Counted from the first letter of the stretch, positions 53,201 to 54,988 are shown. The stretch: DNA of 64,000 nt from Lucinisca nassula (GCA_963580285.1 OY757016.1:39757124-39821123), one strand, 5' to 3'. The notes: generated by a model from the sequence alone, not told the origin. Translations and numbers: made by a program.

Positions 53201-54278
53201 GTAGATCAGCTCAATATGTATTCATTTTAATTTGTATAATATCATTTTTATACTGTAAGTGTTACGAATTGCCTTTTTATAAGGTTCTTGGATGATTTCA
53301 ATGAAATAGTAAATTTTGCAGAAACGACCTACATCCATTAAAGGTGTAAAACTACAATGTTACCGGTTTTGGATTTTCATGAAATTTGGCATAGCTAAAG
53401 AGGATACATATGGCAAGTTTTCCTAGCAAAATGAAATCTTGACAAAGACCAGAACATATTTATCTTAGGGATTGAATTTTGATAATTTTTTAAAATTTTA
53501 ATTAAAAAATGAGATTTTTGATCTTTATTTTATCAGAAAATGTAAACTTTAATTAATTCAAAAGGTTTTTTAGTATCAAAGGAATGCCTATGGAGTTCTG
53601 CATTCAATCCAGTTCACAGATCTTGAAACGAAATAAAACATAAGATTAAGACGCACTTATTTAGTGACAGACACCAGCTCATGGAGGGAGTCAGTTAGAG
53701 TGGCCTCCTGAGTCCTACTTTGATTTATATAATTTATAAAATACATTTTTACAGGTTGTATATGCTAAGTTATTAATATACAAAGTTTAAAGAAAAAACA
53801 TGCATGGGCACAAATGAAAGACCCCCTTTTGAAATAATATAACTATTATCCTGCTGAACAAGATAACCCCTTTTGCAAACTATGTAGATCAAAATCAGAT
53901 GGCTCTGAAGAAGATGCAATAGGATCAGGATCTACTCTTTTTCATTCAGATTGTGAATTTGAATGGCTACATCATTTCAAGTAATCTGATTGGTCTACAA
54001 TCAGAAAGTGACGAAGTTAGTTTATTCTGCAGGAAAAGGGTTAAAATTCCAAATTGGAAACAGAAGCTCGTACTTACTATGTAAACTGTTTCGTTGTCCA
54101 GACCTTTCTCTGTCAATACTTGTTTCAGTAGACGGACAAAATCATTCATGTTTTCGCACTTCATCATTGAAGAGCTCTCAACCAGGGTAGATAACTCTCC
54201 ATTCAGGTGGTTGAGGATGTGTTCATACAGAAATCTTTGGCTGTAGCACTCAACACAATTCACCAACACATGCGGAAG
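14201..54278 (-). CDS. ORC5: ORC5, origin recognition complex subunit 5 (partial; ten exons in window)
   Basis: ORC5 is an AAA+-type subunit of the nuclear origin recognition complex, which binds ATP and loads the MCM helicase at replication origins. Ten minus-strand blocks read in order as an ORC5 protein: 54078-54278, 48142-48216, 43708-43819, 41342-41472, 39850-39898, 36201-36350, 24397-24509, 22846-22896, 16585-16695, 14201-14313. Each has AG before and GT after, and the phases (0,0,1,0,1,1,0,0,0, then 2) join without a stop, giving 1106 nt. Landmarks are [11 protein letters not shown], the Walker B-like [52 protein letters not shown] and [10 protein letters not shown], in the order known for animal ORC5. 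Compared with the human protein of about 435 residues (recalled), about 55 N-terminal residues with Walker A and about 14 C-terminal residues are missing. Introns run from 1.4 to 11.7 kb and are filled with transposons. Confidence 0.95.
14392..14643 (-). mobile_element. SINE family C, diverged copy C2
   Basis: GAGGTTTTACATCACCATCA, TTTTGGAGACATTGCTTCCG, GATGAAATGAAATCTCAAGC, GCAGTTTACCAGTACTCATG and CACCATGCAGCC follow the family-C order with many substitutions. It lies within the intron between W9 and W10. Confidence 0.65.
14644..15100. other. Intron sequence, nothing recognised
   Basis: About 450 bp of the W9-W10 intron without a clear repeat. A small TTTTTGCTGAAAAA...TTTTTCAGCAAAAA inverted pair (15070-15113) lies at its end and may belong to the next foldback element. 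Confidence 0.4.
15118..15346. mobile_element. Foldback MITE with AACCGTGTTATAATGAA ends, copy 1
   Basis: The left part has GAAACCGTGTTACTTAAACA and the centre has GATTATATAGGAAAATGACC paired with its complement around 15205-15262. The right part has CCATGTTATAATGAACCGTG. The second copy, inverted and interrupted, is at 41507-41995. Confidence 0.7.
15361..15730. mobile_element. Foldback element Q1 (GGGATAAAATGC palindrome)
   Basis: A long inverted repeat at 15373-15532 (CATGTATTATTGAATTTATT, AAAAGGGATAAAATGC, loop, complement) with an accompanying segment containing ATATTCCGCCATTAGTAAAC, GGGGCGTATCTAACTAATTT and CCACTAGTGGATTATC. Inverted copies of the whole are at 21635-21990 (Q2) and 40640-41012 (Q3). 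Confidence 0.8.
15880..16230. mobile_element. Foldback element P1 (GAGGCGGTTCTAAC palindrome)
   Basis: The centre at 16068-16138 is GACATAGGCTGTGGGTACTC...GCCTCAATGAGGC...CAACCTATGTTTG. The flanks CCCCACTTTATATAGAGAAA and AATGTGTGTCAG recur at the other P copies (23270, 24183, 35497, 38523, 43245, 54696, 61042). Confidence 0.75.
16355..16548 (-). mobile_element. SINE family C, truncated copy C3 with target duplication
   Basis: It reads TTTGTTTGAATTGAGGTTTA to GCACCGCTTTGCCTGGGCA and then stops. It is bounded by the 11 bp direct repeat TCCTTTGTTAT at 16344-16354 and 16549-16559. A tail-end-first, truncated insertion with a target duplication is what LINE-type reverse transcription gives. It ends 26 bp from the donor of exon W9. 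Confidence 0.85.
16585..16695 (-). CDS. ORC5: ORC5 exon W9 (37 codons): [11 protein letters not shown] motif
   Basis: The acceptor is tttgtttcag before ACT and the donor is gtaata, phase 0 to 0. It encodes [20 protein letters not shown], then [17 protein letters not shown]. LGPKxFPLDRLxAIxYSIV is conserved in ORC5 and resembles the lid of CDC6/ORC winged-helix regions. A truncated SINE with an 11 bp target duplication lies 26 bp past the donor. Confidence 0.96.
16808..16915. repeat. Palindrome TCATTTCATATGAAATTTATGAAATGA...
   Basis: GGTCATTTCATATGAAATTT pairs with the downstream AGATTTCATATGAAATGACC across a CCTTCGG loop. Its outer flanks, TTACACTCGTGG / AAAGTGTAAGATCCTGTTTA, resemble the Q elements. 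Confidence 0.75.
16970..18920 (+). mobile_element. Pearl/HINE-like element H3 (core D)
   Basis: The 5' end CAAGAGGGACCAATGGCCCT is followed by ATCGCTCACCTG. About ten units of roughly 160 bp repeat CTAAATATCTAAGCTCTGGG, GGTTTCAGAGAAGAAGATTT, TATAAGTCTATGGGAGCTAA and GGCATGATTGGCAGGATTTA. The 3' end has GTTTACGGACGTACGGATGC and a hairpin made by AGCTCACCTTGTCACTTCAT and GACAAGTGAGCTAA. Same termini as the alpha family but a different core. No coding capacity. Confidence 0.85.
19020..19105. mobile_element. Fragment of TATTGGAGTTTAATGGCC repeat family
   Basis: TTTACTGGTACAGTGTGCGT and CTTCCACAAGAAACTGTCAA match 23920-23960 in the related family seen at 22930-23045 and 23805-24020. Only the distal part is present here. 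Confidence 0.5.
19111..19337 (+). mobile_element. tRNA-derived SINE (plus orientation)
   Basis: The head has a box-A-like TGGCCTAATGAGCAAGAG and a box-B-like GGTTCGAGCT at 19171-19180, 60 bases on, as in a tRNA. The body has GGTCATGTGGTTTTTCTCCA, GGTACTCCAGTTTTTGCCC and CTTGAAATAAGTGAAATAAT. The tail is AAACAAATAAATAAAT. A minus-strand relative lies at 43517-43690. Retroposed, not a working tRNA gene. Confidence 0.8.
19406..19647. mobile_element. TIR element with GGCCCCGAGGTTATAAAAC ends
   Basis: The 19-base terminal repeat GGCCCCGAGGTTATAAAAC (19406-19424) is perfectly inverted at 19629-19647. Next to it CATGCTCAACTCAG pairs with GAGTTGAGCATG. The interior also contains ATGAGCAGGACAAATA and its approximate inverse. 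About 240 bp, non-coding. The outermost bases (CTGG, GGCCTG) hint at a hAT-type CAGG end, but no clean 8 bp duplication is visible. Confidence 0.75.
19832..21626 (+). mobile_element. Pearl/HINE-like element H4 (core E)
   Basis: The 5' end CTAGAGCTGTCAGAGGATCT holds the palindrome GTCAGAGGATCTGAC and is followed by TATAGCCCCGCTT. About nine units of 165-170 bp repeat TTCAAAGGGCAATAACTCC, GTTATGGTTCCTGCGCTCTG, CACATTGTCTCATGGTG and TGTGTGAAGTTTCATGAAAA. The 3' hairpin is ATAGCCCCACTTT...AAAGCGGGGCTAT. The last three units, 21061-21570, are identical. A 64-bp stretch with ACAGACACAGACAGACACAC is also doubled at about 20664-20790. Confidence 0.85.
21061..21570 (+). repeat. Three identical 170-bp tandem units
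   Basis: Positions 21061-21230, 21231-21400 and 21401-21570 match base for base, starting AATGTTCAAAGGGCAATAAC and ending GGAATCACGGAATTACGGAA. The neighbouring units in the same array are clearly diverged. Confidence 0.98.
21635..21990. mobile_element. Foldback element Q2
   Basis: Inverse of Q1: CATATGACATCTGAGATGGT, GATACACCCTGTAACATTAC and CATATGATAAATAGAATCTT, then the palindrome with GAAAAGGGATAAAATGCTCG and its complement to about 21985. Confidence 0.8.
22010..22149. repeat. Palindrome S (about 140 bp)
   Basis: AAATACATGGTTAGTGTCTT on the left pairs with AAGACACTATCCATGTATTT on the right. The inner arms TTTTATAGGGGCGAGC and GCGAGCCCCTATAAAA close the hairpin. Non-coding. Confidence 0.85.
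22150..22845. other. Intron sequence between W8 and W9, nothing recognised
   Basis: About 690 bp. It includes two CG-rich TGACGTCA-like sites (ACGTGACGTCAACGAG near 22275 and TCTGACGTCACCGCG near 22300), which match the CREB/ATF consensus, and a doublet of TATTATAGGTCA near 22670-22700. No repeat family was recognised. Confidence 0.4.
22846..22896 (-). CDS. ORC5: ORC5 exon W8 (17 codons, basic)
   Basis: A 51 bp exon, phase 0 to 0, with acceptor ctgtttcag and donor gtaagtttg. It encodes [17 protein letters not shown], matching the basic linker HHGKIKKTNFLKKHEK of human ORC5. It is rich in Lys and Arg. It is short, but the order, phase and motif all agree. Confidence 0.92.
22930..23045. mobile_element. 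TATTGGAGTTTAATGGCC repeat family, fragment
   Basis: TTTGTATTGGAGTTTAATGG, TTTTTGAGCCGGTCAGTTTA and CCACACTTTTCCTGGGCAAG match 23812-23900. A retroposon-like family distinct from family C. Confidence 0.6.
23158..23440. mobile_element. Foldback element P2
   Basis: The ends have ATTACGATAACACATCCGTA and GTGGGGTTTAGGGGGGTC. The centre at 23270-23334 is ACATAGGTTGTGTGTGCTCG...GCCTCATTGAGGC...CACAACCTATGT. Confidence 0.75.
23640..23735. repeat. Inverted repeat TATGCGAGCAGCGAAGGTTC
   Basis: TATGAGCGAGCAGCGAAGGTTCTGGCGAG on the left pairs with CTCGCCTGAACCTTCGCTGC and TCGCATA on the right, around GCGCGGATGCGCAG. A foldback of about 80 bp. No family assignment. Confidence 0.65.
23805..24020. mobile_element. 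TATTGGAGTTTAATGGCC repeat family, longest copy
   Basis: TTTGTTTGTTTGTATTGGAG, CCTATCCACACTTTTCCTGG, GTAAGCGGTTAACCAGTACA and TTTTGCAAGAAACTGACAAC. The GTTT run at its left end corresponds to a CAAA tail on the minus strand, as in family C, so this is probably a minus-oriented SINE. Confidence 0.6.
24130..24362. mobile_element. Foldback element P3
   Basis: The centre at 24183-24252 is ACATAGGTTGTGGGTACTCA...GCCTCCATGAGGC...AAAACCTATGTTT. The right flank GATGCTCTATGTCACACAAA and TGTGTTATTCTAATG is the family end. It lies about 35 bp from the donor of exon W7. Confidence 0.75.
24397..24509 (-). CDS. ORC5: ORC5 exon W7 (113 bp): [12 protein letters not shown] motif
   Basis: The acceptor is cctttcag and the donor gtatgc, phase 1 in and 0 out. 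With the G carried over it reads [20 protein letters not shown], then [18 protein letters not shown]. The signature [21 protein letters not shown] is shared with human ORC5 and with related ORC C-terminal domains. A palindromic foldback element ends about 35 bp beyond the donor. Confidence 0.96.
24739..26357 (+). mobile_element. Pearl/HINE-like element H5 (alpha family)
   Basis: The 5' end CAAGAGGGCCATGATGGCCC is followed by TGGGTCGCTCACCTG. About nine core-alpha units of roughly 165 bp contain GGCATTTTTGGCCCCAGCAC, TATAATTTGAACAATCTTGG, GGTCCACTAGATGAAGCTTC, CCAAATATCAAAGACCTGGG, GTTTCAGAGAAGAAGATTTT and CCCTATATAAGCCTATGTAA. The 3' region has GGACCGGAACCATTTGAACA and GTTTACGCACAGATGACAAG, but lacks the usual terminal hairpin and instead ends GTGATCCTAATATTAAACA. 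No coding capacity. Confidence 0.85.
26358..29475 (+). mobile_element. Pearl/HINE-like element H6 (alpha family, longest)
   Basis: The 5' end CAAGAGGGCCCAGAGGGCCC is followed by TGGTTCGCTCACCTG. Roughly 16-17 alpha units follow, many with GGGCCCCCGTGCGGGGGCAT. The 3' end is GTTTACGGACGCACGGACGC and a hairpin of AGCTCACCTTGTCAC with GTGACAGGTGAGCTAA. Pairs of units near 28300-29100 repeat as doublets. Frames such as 28666-28911 are unit translations. Confidence 0.85.
29476..31252 (+). mobile_element. Pearl/HINE-like element H7 (alpha family)
   Basis: Starts CAAGAGGACCATGATGGCCC directly after the last base of H6. About nine alpha units follow, then the ACGG run at 31158-31200 and the 3' hairpin AGCTCACCTCGTCAC / GTGACAGTGAGCTAA. 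Confidence 0.85.
31253..33369 (+). mobile_element. Pearl/HINE-like element H8 (alpha family)
   Basis: Starts CAAGAGGGCCCAGAGGGCCC right after H7. Its first 500 bp follow H6 unit by unit, including the odd AAAGGTGTACCCTGCATATT stretch, so H6 and H8 are close relatives. It ends with the hairpin AGCTCACCTTGTCAC / GTGACAGGTGAGCTAA and then TAATG of unique sequence. Confidence 0.85.
33572..34843. mobile_element. TIR element with TA duplication (Tc1/mariner-pogo type), copy 1
   Basis: The terminal repeat is CCGTAAAAATTCGGCTATAA plus G (21 bases), perfectly inverted at 34823-34843, flanked by TA at 33570-33571 and 34844-34845. CGGCTATAAGACGGG recurs just inside both ends. The 1.27 kb interior has no transposase that I can recognise, so it is non-autonomous. 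TA duplication suggests Tc1/mariner or pogo-like mobilisation (inference). Confidence 0.85.
34853..34967 (-). mobile_element. SINE-like fragment between 13-bp target repeats
   Basis: GTTTTAGTTTTACTTCCCAC, AAGCTAAGGTCATAAAG, GTTTAAAGTCTCATTCGAAA. Preceded by a GT run. The direct repeat ATTACTTGATATA (33556-33568 and 34968-34980) brackets it together with the TIR element, as expected for a retroposon that was later hit by that element. Confidence 0.65.
35216..35450. mobile_element. Foldback element with half hairpin
   Basis: GCTTAACCCATTCTGTACTG, CTTCCACCTTATATATAGCA, TTCAAAATTTAGAGGTGTCA, then TTGCAAACAGTGTAGGCCCT without its second arm. The same order, complete, is found at 38790-39042. Confidence 0.6.
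35490..35640. mobile_element. Foldback element P4
   Basis: The centre at 35497-35567 is ACATATGCTGTGGGTACTTG...GCCTCAATGAGGC...CAACATATGC with near-perfect arms. The flank ATAAAGAAAATTTAACCC differs from P1-P3, so this is a diverged subfamily. Confidence 0.7.
35665..36180 (-). mobile_element. SINE family C, copies C4/C5 (partly duplicated)
   Basis: A family-C copy whose distal part is tandemly duplicated with a period of 196 bp: 35777-35972 and 35973-36170 both start CTAATGAAACCAATAGGGTT and contain GTATGGATGGGCCGATTCAC. A smaller doubling of CAGGCTTAGACCTTCTAAAT lies within it. It ends about 20 bp from the donor of ORC5 exon W6. Confidence 0.8.
36201..36350 (-). CDS. ORC5: ORC5 exon W6 (150 bp): [12 protein letters not shown] motif
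   Basis: The acceptor is tttattctag and the donor is a weak gtaaaaaaaa, phase 1 in and 1 out. It encodes [20 protein letters not shown], then [18 protein letters not shown] and DDVTLH. The run from [12 protein letters not shown] to REVSSSQWE is the most conserved ORC5 signature. The start of the C-terminal winged-helix region lies here (family knowledge). A duplicated SINE fragment ends about 20 bp outside the donor. The next intron, 11,691 bp, carries the chain of four alpha HINE-like elements. Confidence 0.96.
36600..36660. mobile_element. Foldback element P, half copy
   Basis: GGCGGTTCTAACGAGCATCC and TGAGCCTATGTTTGGAGT form only the right arm of a P element. The rest of the family flank (ATATCACAAATTTTCATCAG) continues to about 36700, where a SINE interrupts it. 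The remaining flank, AATGCACTCTGTCACACGGA, resumes at 37017. Confidence 0.65.
36713..37008 (-). mobile_element. SINE family C, copy C6
   Basis: (GTTT)n, then TTTCAGGTTTACCTTCCCTG to CAAGCCCCAATGGGCGGGGG, nearly full length with one small internal deletion. It is inserted in the right flank of a P foldback element. Confidence 0.8.
37138..38520. mobile_element. TIR element with TA duplication, copy 2
   Basis: CCGTAATGATCCGGCTATAA plus GAC (23 bases) is inverted at 38498-38520 with one mismatch. TA flanks it at 37136-37137 and 38521-38522. TATAAGACGGGG just inside the end is shared with copy 1, but the interiors differ. The 86-codon frame near 37573 has a hydrophobic start yet no recognisable domain. 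It contains a doubled TTCATTGGTTTATGATAATG (37500 and 38102). Confidence 0.85.
38523..38590. mobile_element. Foldback element P5
   Basis: TGTGTGTACTCATTAGAATC, GCCTCAATGAGGC, AATTCTAATGAGAACACACA. Directly adjacent to the end of the TA-flanked element, which appears to have inserted at its edge. Confidence 0.7.
38700..38735. repeat. (TATTG)n microsatellite
   Basis: About seven copies of TATTG, ending TTGTAATGTAAAG. Confidence 0.9.
38790..39042. mobile_element. Foldback element with 68-bp hairpin
   Basis: ATCAAATGGAACCTTCTTCC, a TA run, TTCAAAATTCAGCGGTGTCA, then the hairpin at 38915-38982 and GTACAAAATGGGTTAAAGCC. It includes a doubled TACCTGTTTTGGGGTTTG. The hairpin is GCAAACAGTGTAGGCCCTGA with TGATCTTGGCCTGCACTGTT. 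Confidence 0.7.
39043..39640. other. Intron sequence between W5 and W6, nothing recognised
   Basis: About 600 bp without a known repeat. Contains GATGACGTCACTAG near 39446, a perfect TGACGTCA (CRE-type) palindrome. Confidence 0.45.
39641..39810. mobile_element. Long palindrome R1 (170 bp)
   Basis: AAATAGATCAGCTCTAGTCT at the left end is exactly inverted at the right end. The two arms of about 82 bases stay nearly complementary to the GCGCGCTACGCGC tip. Each arm also holds smaller inverted ATTTGTTGAGTAATAAAT text. One arm alone is found at 42309-42394. Confidence 0.85.
39850..39898 (-). CDS. ORC5: ORC5 exon W5 (49 bp micro-exon)
   Basis: A 49 bp exon between a tattttcag acceptor and a gtaagtttg donor, phase 0 in and 1 out. 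It encodes [16 protein letters not shown] plus one base. It fits the spacing between GHL of W4 and the [10 protein letters not shown] start of W6, where human ORC5 has a segment with NFPKYCEPV. The short length makes chance a concern, but the strong splice sites, the phase match on both sides and the NFxKY match support it. Confidence 0.88.
39899..40639. other. Intron sequence between W4 and W5, nothing recognised
   Basis: About 740 bp of ordinary AT-rich intron, with ACGTGACGTCAAAGAG near 40459 (CRE-like). Frames up to 68 codons here show no domain. Confidence 0.4.
40640..41012. mobile_element. Foldback element Q3
   Basis: CATATGACGTCGCGTCTGAG, CCACTAGTGGATTAAATATG, GATACGCCCCGTAACGTTAC, TACTAATGGCGGAATATTGA, then the palindrome GATAAAATGCTCG...GCATTTTATC. 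The best preserved of the three Q copies. Confidence 0.8.
41342..41472 (-). CDS. ORC5: ORC5 exon W4 (131 bp): lid-domain helices
   Basis: The acceptor is gctttttcag and the donor is gtaagag, phase 1 in and 0 out. With the G carried from W3 it reads [19 protein letters not shown], then [20 protein letters not shown]. It corresponds to the ORC5 stretch ending in CRDLKELRHL in human. The frame stays open for another 90 bp into the intron, but the fit to the family ends exactly at the GTAAGA donor. A foldback MITE begins about 33 bp outside the acceptor. Confidence 0.95.
41507..41995. mobile_element. Foldback MITE with AACCGTGTTATAATGAA ends, copy 2
   Basis: TTACACCACAACCTCATTAT, AACATGGTTCATTATAACAC, central palindrome GATTATATAGAAAAATGACC / GGTCATTTTTCTATATAATC (41592-41639), and the right end GTTATAAAGAGGTTGTGGTG. 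A 262 bp element interrupts it at 41670. It starts about 33 bp outside the acceptor of exon W4. Confidence 0.75.
41670..41931. mobile_element. Short TIR element, CAGGGATTTTCCTA ends
   Basis: The 14-base terminal repeat CAGGGATTTTCCTA (41670-41683) is perfectly inverted at 41918-41931. The CAGGG start is typical of hAT elements. The flanks (CACGGTTT and GGTTAAAC) match only partly, so the target duplication is unclear. 262 bp, non-coding. Confidence 0.75.
42008..42120 (+). mobile_element. tRNA-derived SINE head
   Basis: GGACTCGGCAGCTCAGTCAG is a box-A-like start, and GGGTTCGACACATGCC has a box-B-like core about 50 bases later. The following GAGTGAGTTTGAGTTTTATT has no conserved SINE body. The acceptor-stem ends do not pair well, so it is not a working tRNA. 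Confidence 0.6.
42204..42270. repeat. 67-bp hairpin, solo
   Basis: GCAAACAGTGTAGACCCAGA pairs with TCTGATCAGGGTCTACACTG plus TTTGC, tip GCTGCAGAATGTGGA. One of the cleanest copies. Confidence 0.9.
42309..42394. mobile_element. Half palindrome R2
   Basis: TTTACAACTGACCTTCAAAC, ATTTATTACTCAACATATCA and CTAGAGCTGATCTATTTC match only the right arm of R1. A HINE-like element starts 8 bp later. Confidence 0.75.
42402..42685 (+). mobile_element. Short HINE-like element
   Basis: The 5' end CTAGAGCGCGCAGTCGATGG contains GATGGCAAGCCATC and is followed by AAATCCCCATG. One core unit, an ACAG/ACGG run (42593-42640), and the 3' hairpin TCCCCACTTTTCGTTGAAAA / ACGTGGGGATAA. Only 284 bp, with the full plan of the longer elements but no tandem array. 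Confidence 0.75.
42845..43030 (-). mobile_element. SINE family C, copy C7
   Basis: TTTGAATTTAGGTCTTACAT, CCCTGTCAACACTATTTAGG, GACATTGCTTCCAATTTTGT, GATGAAATGACATCTCAAGC, truncated after GTTTATAAGCAGGGAC. Confidence 0.75.
43060..43420. mobile_element. Foldback element P6
   Basis: The centre at 43245-43314 is ACATAGGTTGTGGGTACTCG...GCCTCAATGAGGC...ACAACCTATG. Flanks: AACACCCCCTAAGCCCCACT, TTTATATAGAGAAAACTGGG, AATGCACTATGTCGCACGGA, TGTGCTATCGTAATG. An extra half arm (TCTCACTGAGATGGTTCTAA) lies at 43050-43075. Confidence 0.75.
43517..43690 (-). mobile_element. tRNA-SINE body, minus orientation
   Basis: On the minus strand it reads CCAGGTGGTTTTTCTCTGGG, TACTCCGGTTTTGGCCCACC, CTTGAAATAAGTGAAACAAT and CTTGAAAGGGCCGTAAAACC, the same order as the SINE at 19111-19337. 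The tRNA head is degraded. It ends close to the donor of exon W3. Confidence 0.75.
43708..43819 (-). CDS. ORC5: ORC5 exon W3 (112 bp): sensor-1 region
   Basis: The acceptor is tttttcacacag before ACTGGACAA and the donor is gtaagat, phase 0 in and 1 out. It encodes [18 protein letters not shown], then [14 protein letters not shown]. The SEIVWEK motif and FPDYS are diagnostic of ORC5. This block holds the sensor-1 strand and the start of the lid subdomain. It has no ATG-initiated frame of its own. I found it from the expected order of ORC5 motifs between exons W2 and W4. Confidence 0.93.
44053..46285 (-). mobile_element. SINE family C, copy C8, split by a hAT-like element
   Basis: The first part, 44053-44260, runs TTTGATTTGAGATTTAACAT to CAGTACTCATGTG. 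The second part, 46209-46285, continues CTCATGTGTGGTCCGTTTCA to AAGCCCCGACTGGCAGGGG. The break is the hAT-like element described next. Confidence 0.85.
44261..46208. mobile_element. hAT-like non-autonomous element, 1948 bp
   Basis: The 14-base TIR CAGGGCTCGAGAAA (44261-44274) is perfectly inverted at 46195-46208. The 8-base target CTCATGTG is duplicated at 44253-44260 and 46209-46216. An 8 bp duplication and CAGGG ends are hAT hallmarks. Just inside the ends are CCGATTTTGG-type repeats. The last 297-299 bp, including the TIR, are doubled in tandem (45613-45909 and 45910-46208). The 95-126 codon frames near 45600-46450 come from these repeats. No transposase was found. Confidence 0.92.
46366..46596. 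mobile_element. MITE M4
   Basis: TTAACCCTTGTCCTGCTGA is inverted as TTCAGCAGGTCAAGGGCTAA. The central palindrome contains CAAACAATGTAGATCCAGAT, GGCTTCTTCGCCATCTGAGG and CTTCATTGTTTGCC. TAATCTGATTGGTTGATAAT matches the body of M5. Confidence 0.8.
46843..46937 (+). mobile_element. SINE family C, fragment C9
   Basis: CAGCCCCCGCCCATAGGGGC, TGGGCTGCATGATGCTTCCA, CGCAGAGCTGAAACCGACTG, then it stops at AGTAAACCG, where a HINE-like fragment begins. Confidence 0.75.
46937..48036 (+). mobile_element. HINE-like element H9 (alpha-related, 5' truncated)
   Basis: Four or five alpha-like units with AAAACCAGTGGGCCCC and GGTTTCAGACAAGAAGATTT, then TTCGTTGCCATGGCAACCAA, GTGGACGGATGGACGGAAGA and the 3' hairpin AGCTCCCCCGGAGCCTTCGG / CTCAGGTGAGCTAA. 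The 5' palindrome is missing. A tRNA-SINE interrupts one unit at 47191-47421. Confidence 0.8.
47191..47421 (-). mobile_element. tRNA-derived SINE with (AAT)n tail
   Basis: On the minus strand the head is GCGCTATGGTGCAGTGGTAA (box A), and GGTTCGATCCTCGCAAGCGC contains a canonical box B. The body has CTTGAGCAAGAAACTTTATC and CCACATTGCTTAGTACTGG, a conserved central segment seen in several invertebrate SINEs, and the tail is (ATT)n. It sits inside element H9. Confidence 0.9.
48142..48216 (-). CDS. ORC5: ORC5 exon W2 (25 codons): Walker B acid and following helix
   Basis: Exactly 75 bp, phase 0 to 0. The acceptor is ttaattttcag before GTTTTAGAC and the donor is gtaagaa. It encodes [19 protein letters not shown] and RLQEL. 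The Asp of VLDKAE is in the Walker B position. The conserved Glu of classical AAA+ proteins is not the next residue, which is normal for ORC5. The upstream intron is 5861 bp and holds the 2.5 kb tandem duplication. On the downstream side a HINE-like fragment ends about 105 bp from the donor. Confidence 0.95.
48424..50943. repeat. 2.5-kb tandem duplication, unit 1
   Basis: Starts AAAGGGGGTCTTTCAAGGTA and ends CGGATTTTCATG. Compared with unit 2 it has an extra direct duplication of about 55 bp (TTAGGATAATAATCCAGCAT twice, near 50318 and 50373). A frame of 112 codons at 49527-49865 is not kept in the same form in unit 2. Confidence 0.95.
50944..53381. repeat. 2.5-kb tandem duplication, unit 2
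   Basis: Offset 2520 bp from unit 1 and alike over the whole length, apart from point changes, short indels and a longer poly-T near 52008-52030. A 144-codon frame at 52405-52839 (lysine-rich start, [12 protein letters not shown]) is broken by a single-base change in run length in unit 1, and I recognise no domain in it, so coding status is doubtful. Confidence 0.95.
53845..54043. mobile_element. MITE M5
   Basis: ATTATCCTGCTGAA at the left is inverted as TTCTGCAGGAAAAGGGTTAA at the right. The degraded central hairpin is TTGCAAACTATGTAGATCAA...GGATCAGGATCTAC. CAAGTAATCTGATTGGTCTA is shared with M4. It ends 35 bp from the donor of exon W1. Confidence 0.75.
54078..54278 (-). CDS. ORC5: ORC5 exon W1 (67 codons): AAA+ core, first half of Walker B
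   Basis: Most upstream exon found. The acceptor is tttgtttcag followed by CTT (Leu), and the donor is gtaagta after codon ATA, phase 0 at both ends. It encodes [15 protein letters not shown], then [11 protein letters not shown], and ends in ETVYI. This is the strand and helix after the P-loop in ORC5. VYI is the start of the Walker B strand, which continues as VLDKAE in the next exon, so the intron splits Walker B. The reading frame runs on past the donor into the intron, but that part is unlike ORC5. A MITE ends 35 bp from the donor. The P-loop exon should lie further right and I did not find it before 64000. Confidence 0.95.
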
Positions 54279-54396
54279 CTGAAACAAATGTACCACTTCA
54301 TCATGTTTACAAGTACATTGTATCTAACAACTTTATTTTGAGAAAATTGGGGTTTACAAGGGTATACGCCCCCCCCCACCCCCCCAAAAAAAACGG

Positions 54397-54682
54397 GCTT
54401 GAATAAATAGATGGGCTGCATGATGCTTCCATGCAGAGCTGATACCAAGCCACACAAGTACTGGCAAACCGCTGAGAAGATCTAAGCCTGCCCAGGCAAA
54501 GCGGAGCGAGTCGGACCGTCCATGCTTATAAACCCTATTGGTTTCATTGTGCGGCAGGGCTTGAGATGTCATTTCATCTCAATGTTGGGGAGAAGTCCCA
54601 CAAAATTGGAAGAAAAGTCTCCAAAATGACCTTTAAAGTGTTGACGGGGATGTTAAACCTCAAATCAAACAAACAAAACAAG
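54397..54682 (+). mobile_element. SINE family C, copy C10 (sense on plus strand)
   Basis: TAGATGGGCTGCATGATGCT, AAGCGGAGCGAGTCGGACCG, GTTGACGGGGATGTTAAACC and the tail TCAAATCAAACAAACAAAAC. This is the orientation that ends in the CAAA tail, so family C is read 5' to 3' here. A C-run (CCCCCCCCCACCCCCCC) precedes it. Confidence 0.8.
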
Positions 54683-54689
54683 GGTATAC

Positions 54690-54830
54690 AGTATCTAGAT
54701 TGTGTGTACTCGTTAGAACCACCTCAATGAGGCGGTTCTAACGAGCACCCACAATCTATATTTACAGCAAAAGTAAGAAAAATATCACATATTTTCCACT
54801 GAAAAATGCCTGTTTTGGAAATATGAATGA
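54690..54830. mobile_element. Foldback element P7
   Basis: The centre is TGTGTGTACTCGTTAGAACC, ACCTCAATGAGGC, GGTTCTAACGAGCACCCACA, then the flank AAGAAAAATATCACATATTT. A SINE lies directly to the left. Confidence 0.75.
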
Positions 54831-54988
54831 ATACACTGGTGCGTTATCCAAATCTAATTTCTACAGCCAGAAAATATGGCAGTTTTCAAACCATGCATTT
54901 TTGTTTGATTTTGAGTTTGCTGGCCCAGTCAATACTATCAAAGTCATGATGAGCTTGTCAGTTAACCTAGCAGTACTTTATATTGAAT

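Larger units (their letters stand above)
48424..53829. mobile_element. TIR-bounded element with internal 2.5 kb tandem duplication
   Basis: AAAGGGGGTCTTTCA at 48424-48438 is perfectly inverted at 53815-53829. The interior is two near-identical tandem copies (48424-50943 and 50944-53381) plus a unique tail of about 430 bp. The second copy begins again with AAAGGGGGTCTTTC. No transposase domain was recognised. The flanks show no clear target duplication. It fills most of the intron between exons W1 and W2. The superfamily is undetermined. Confidence 0.7.
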
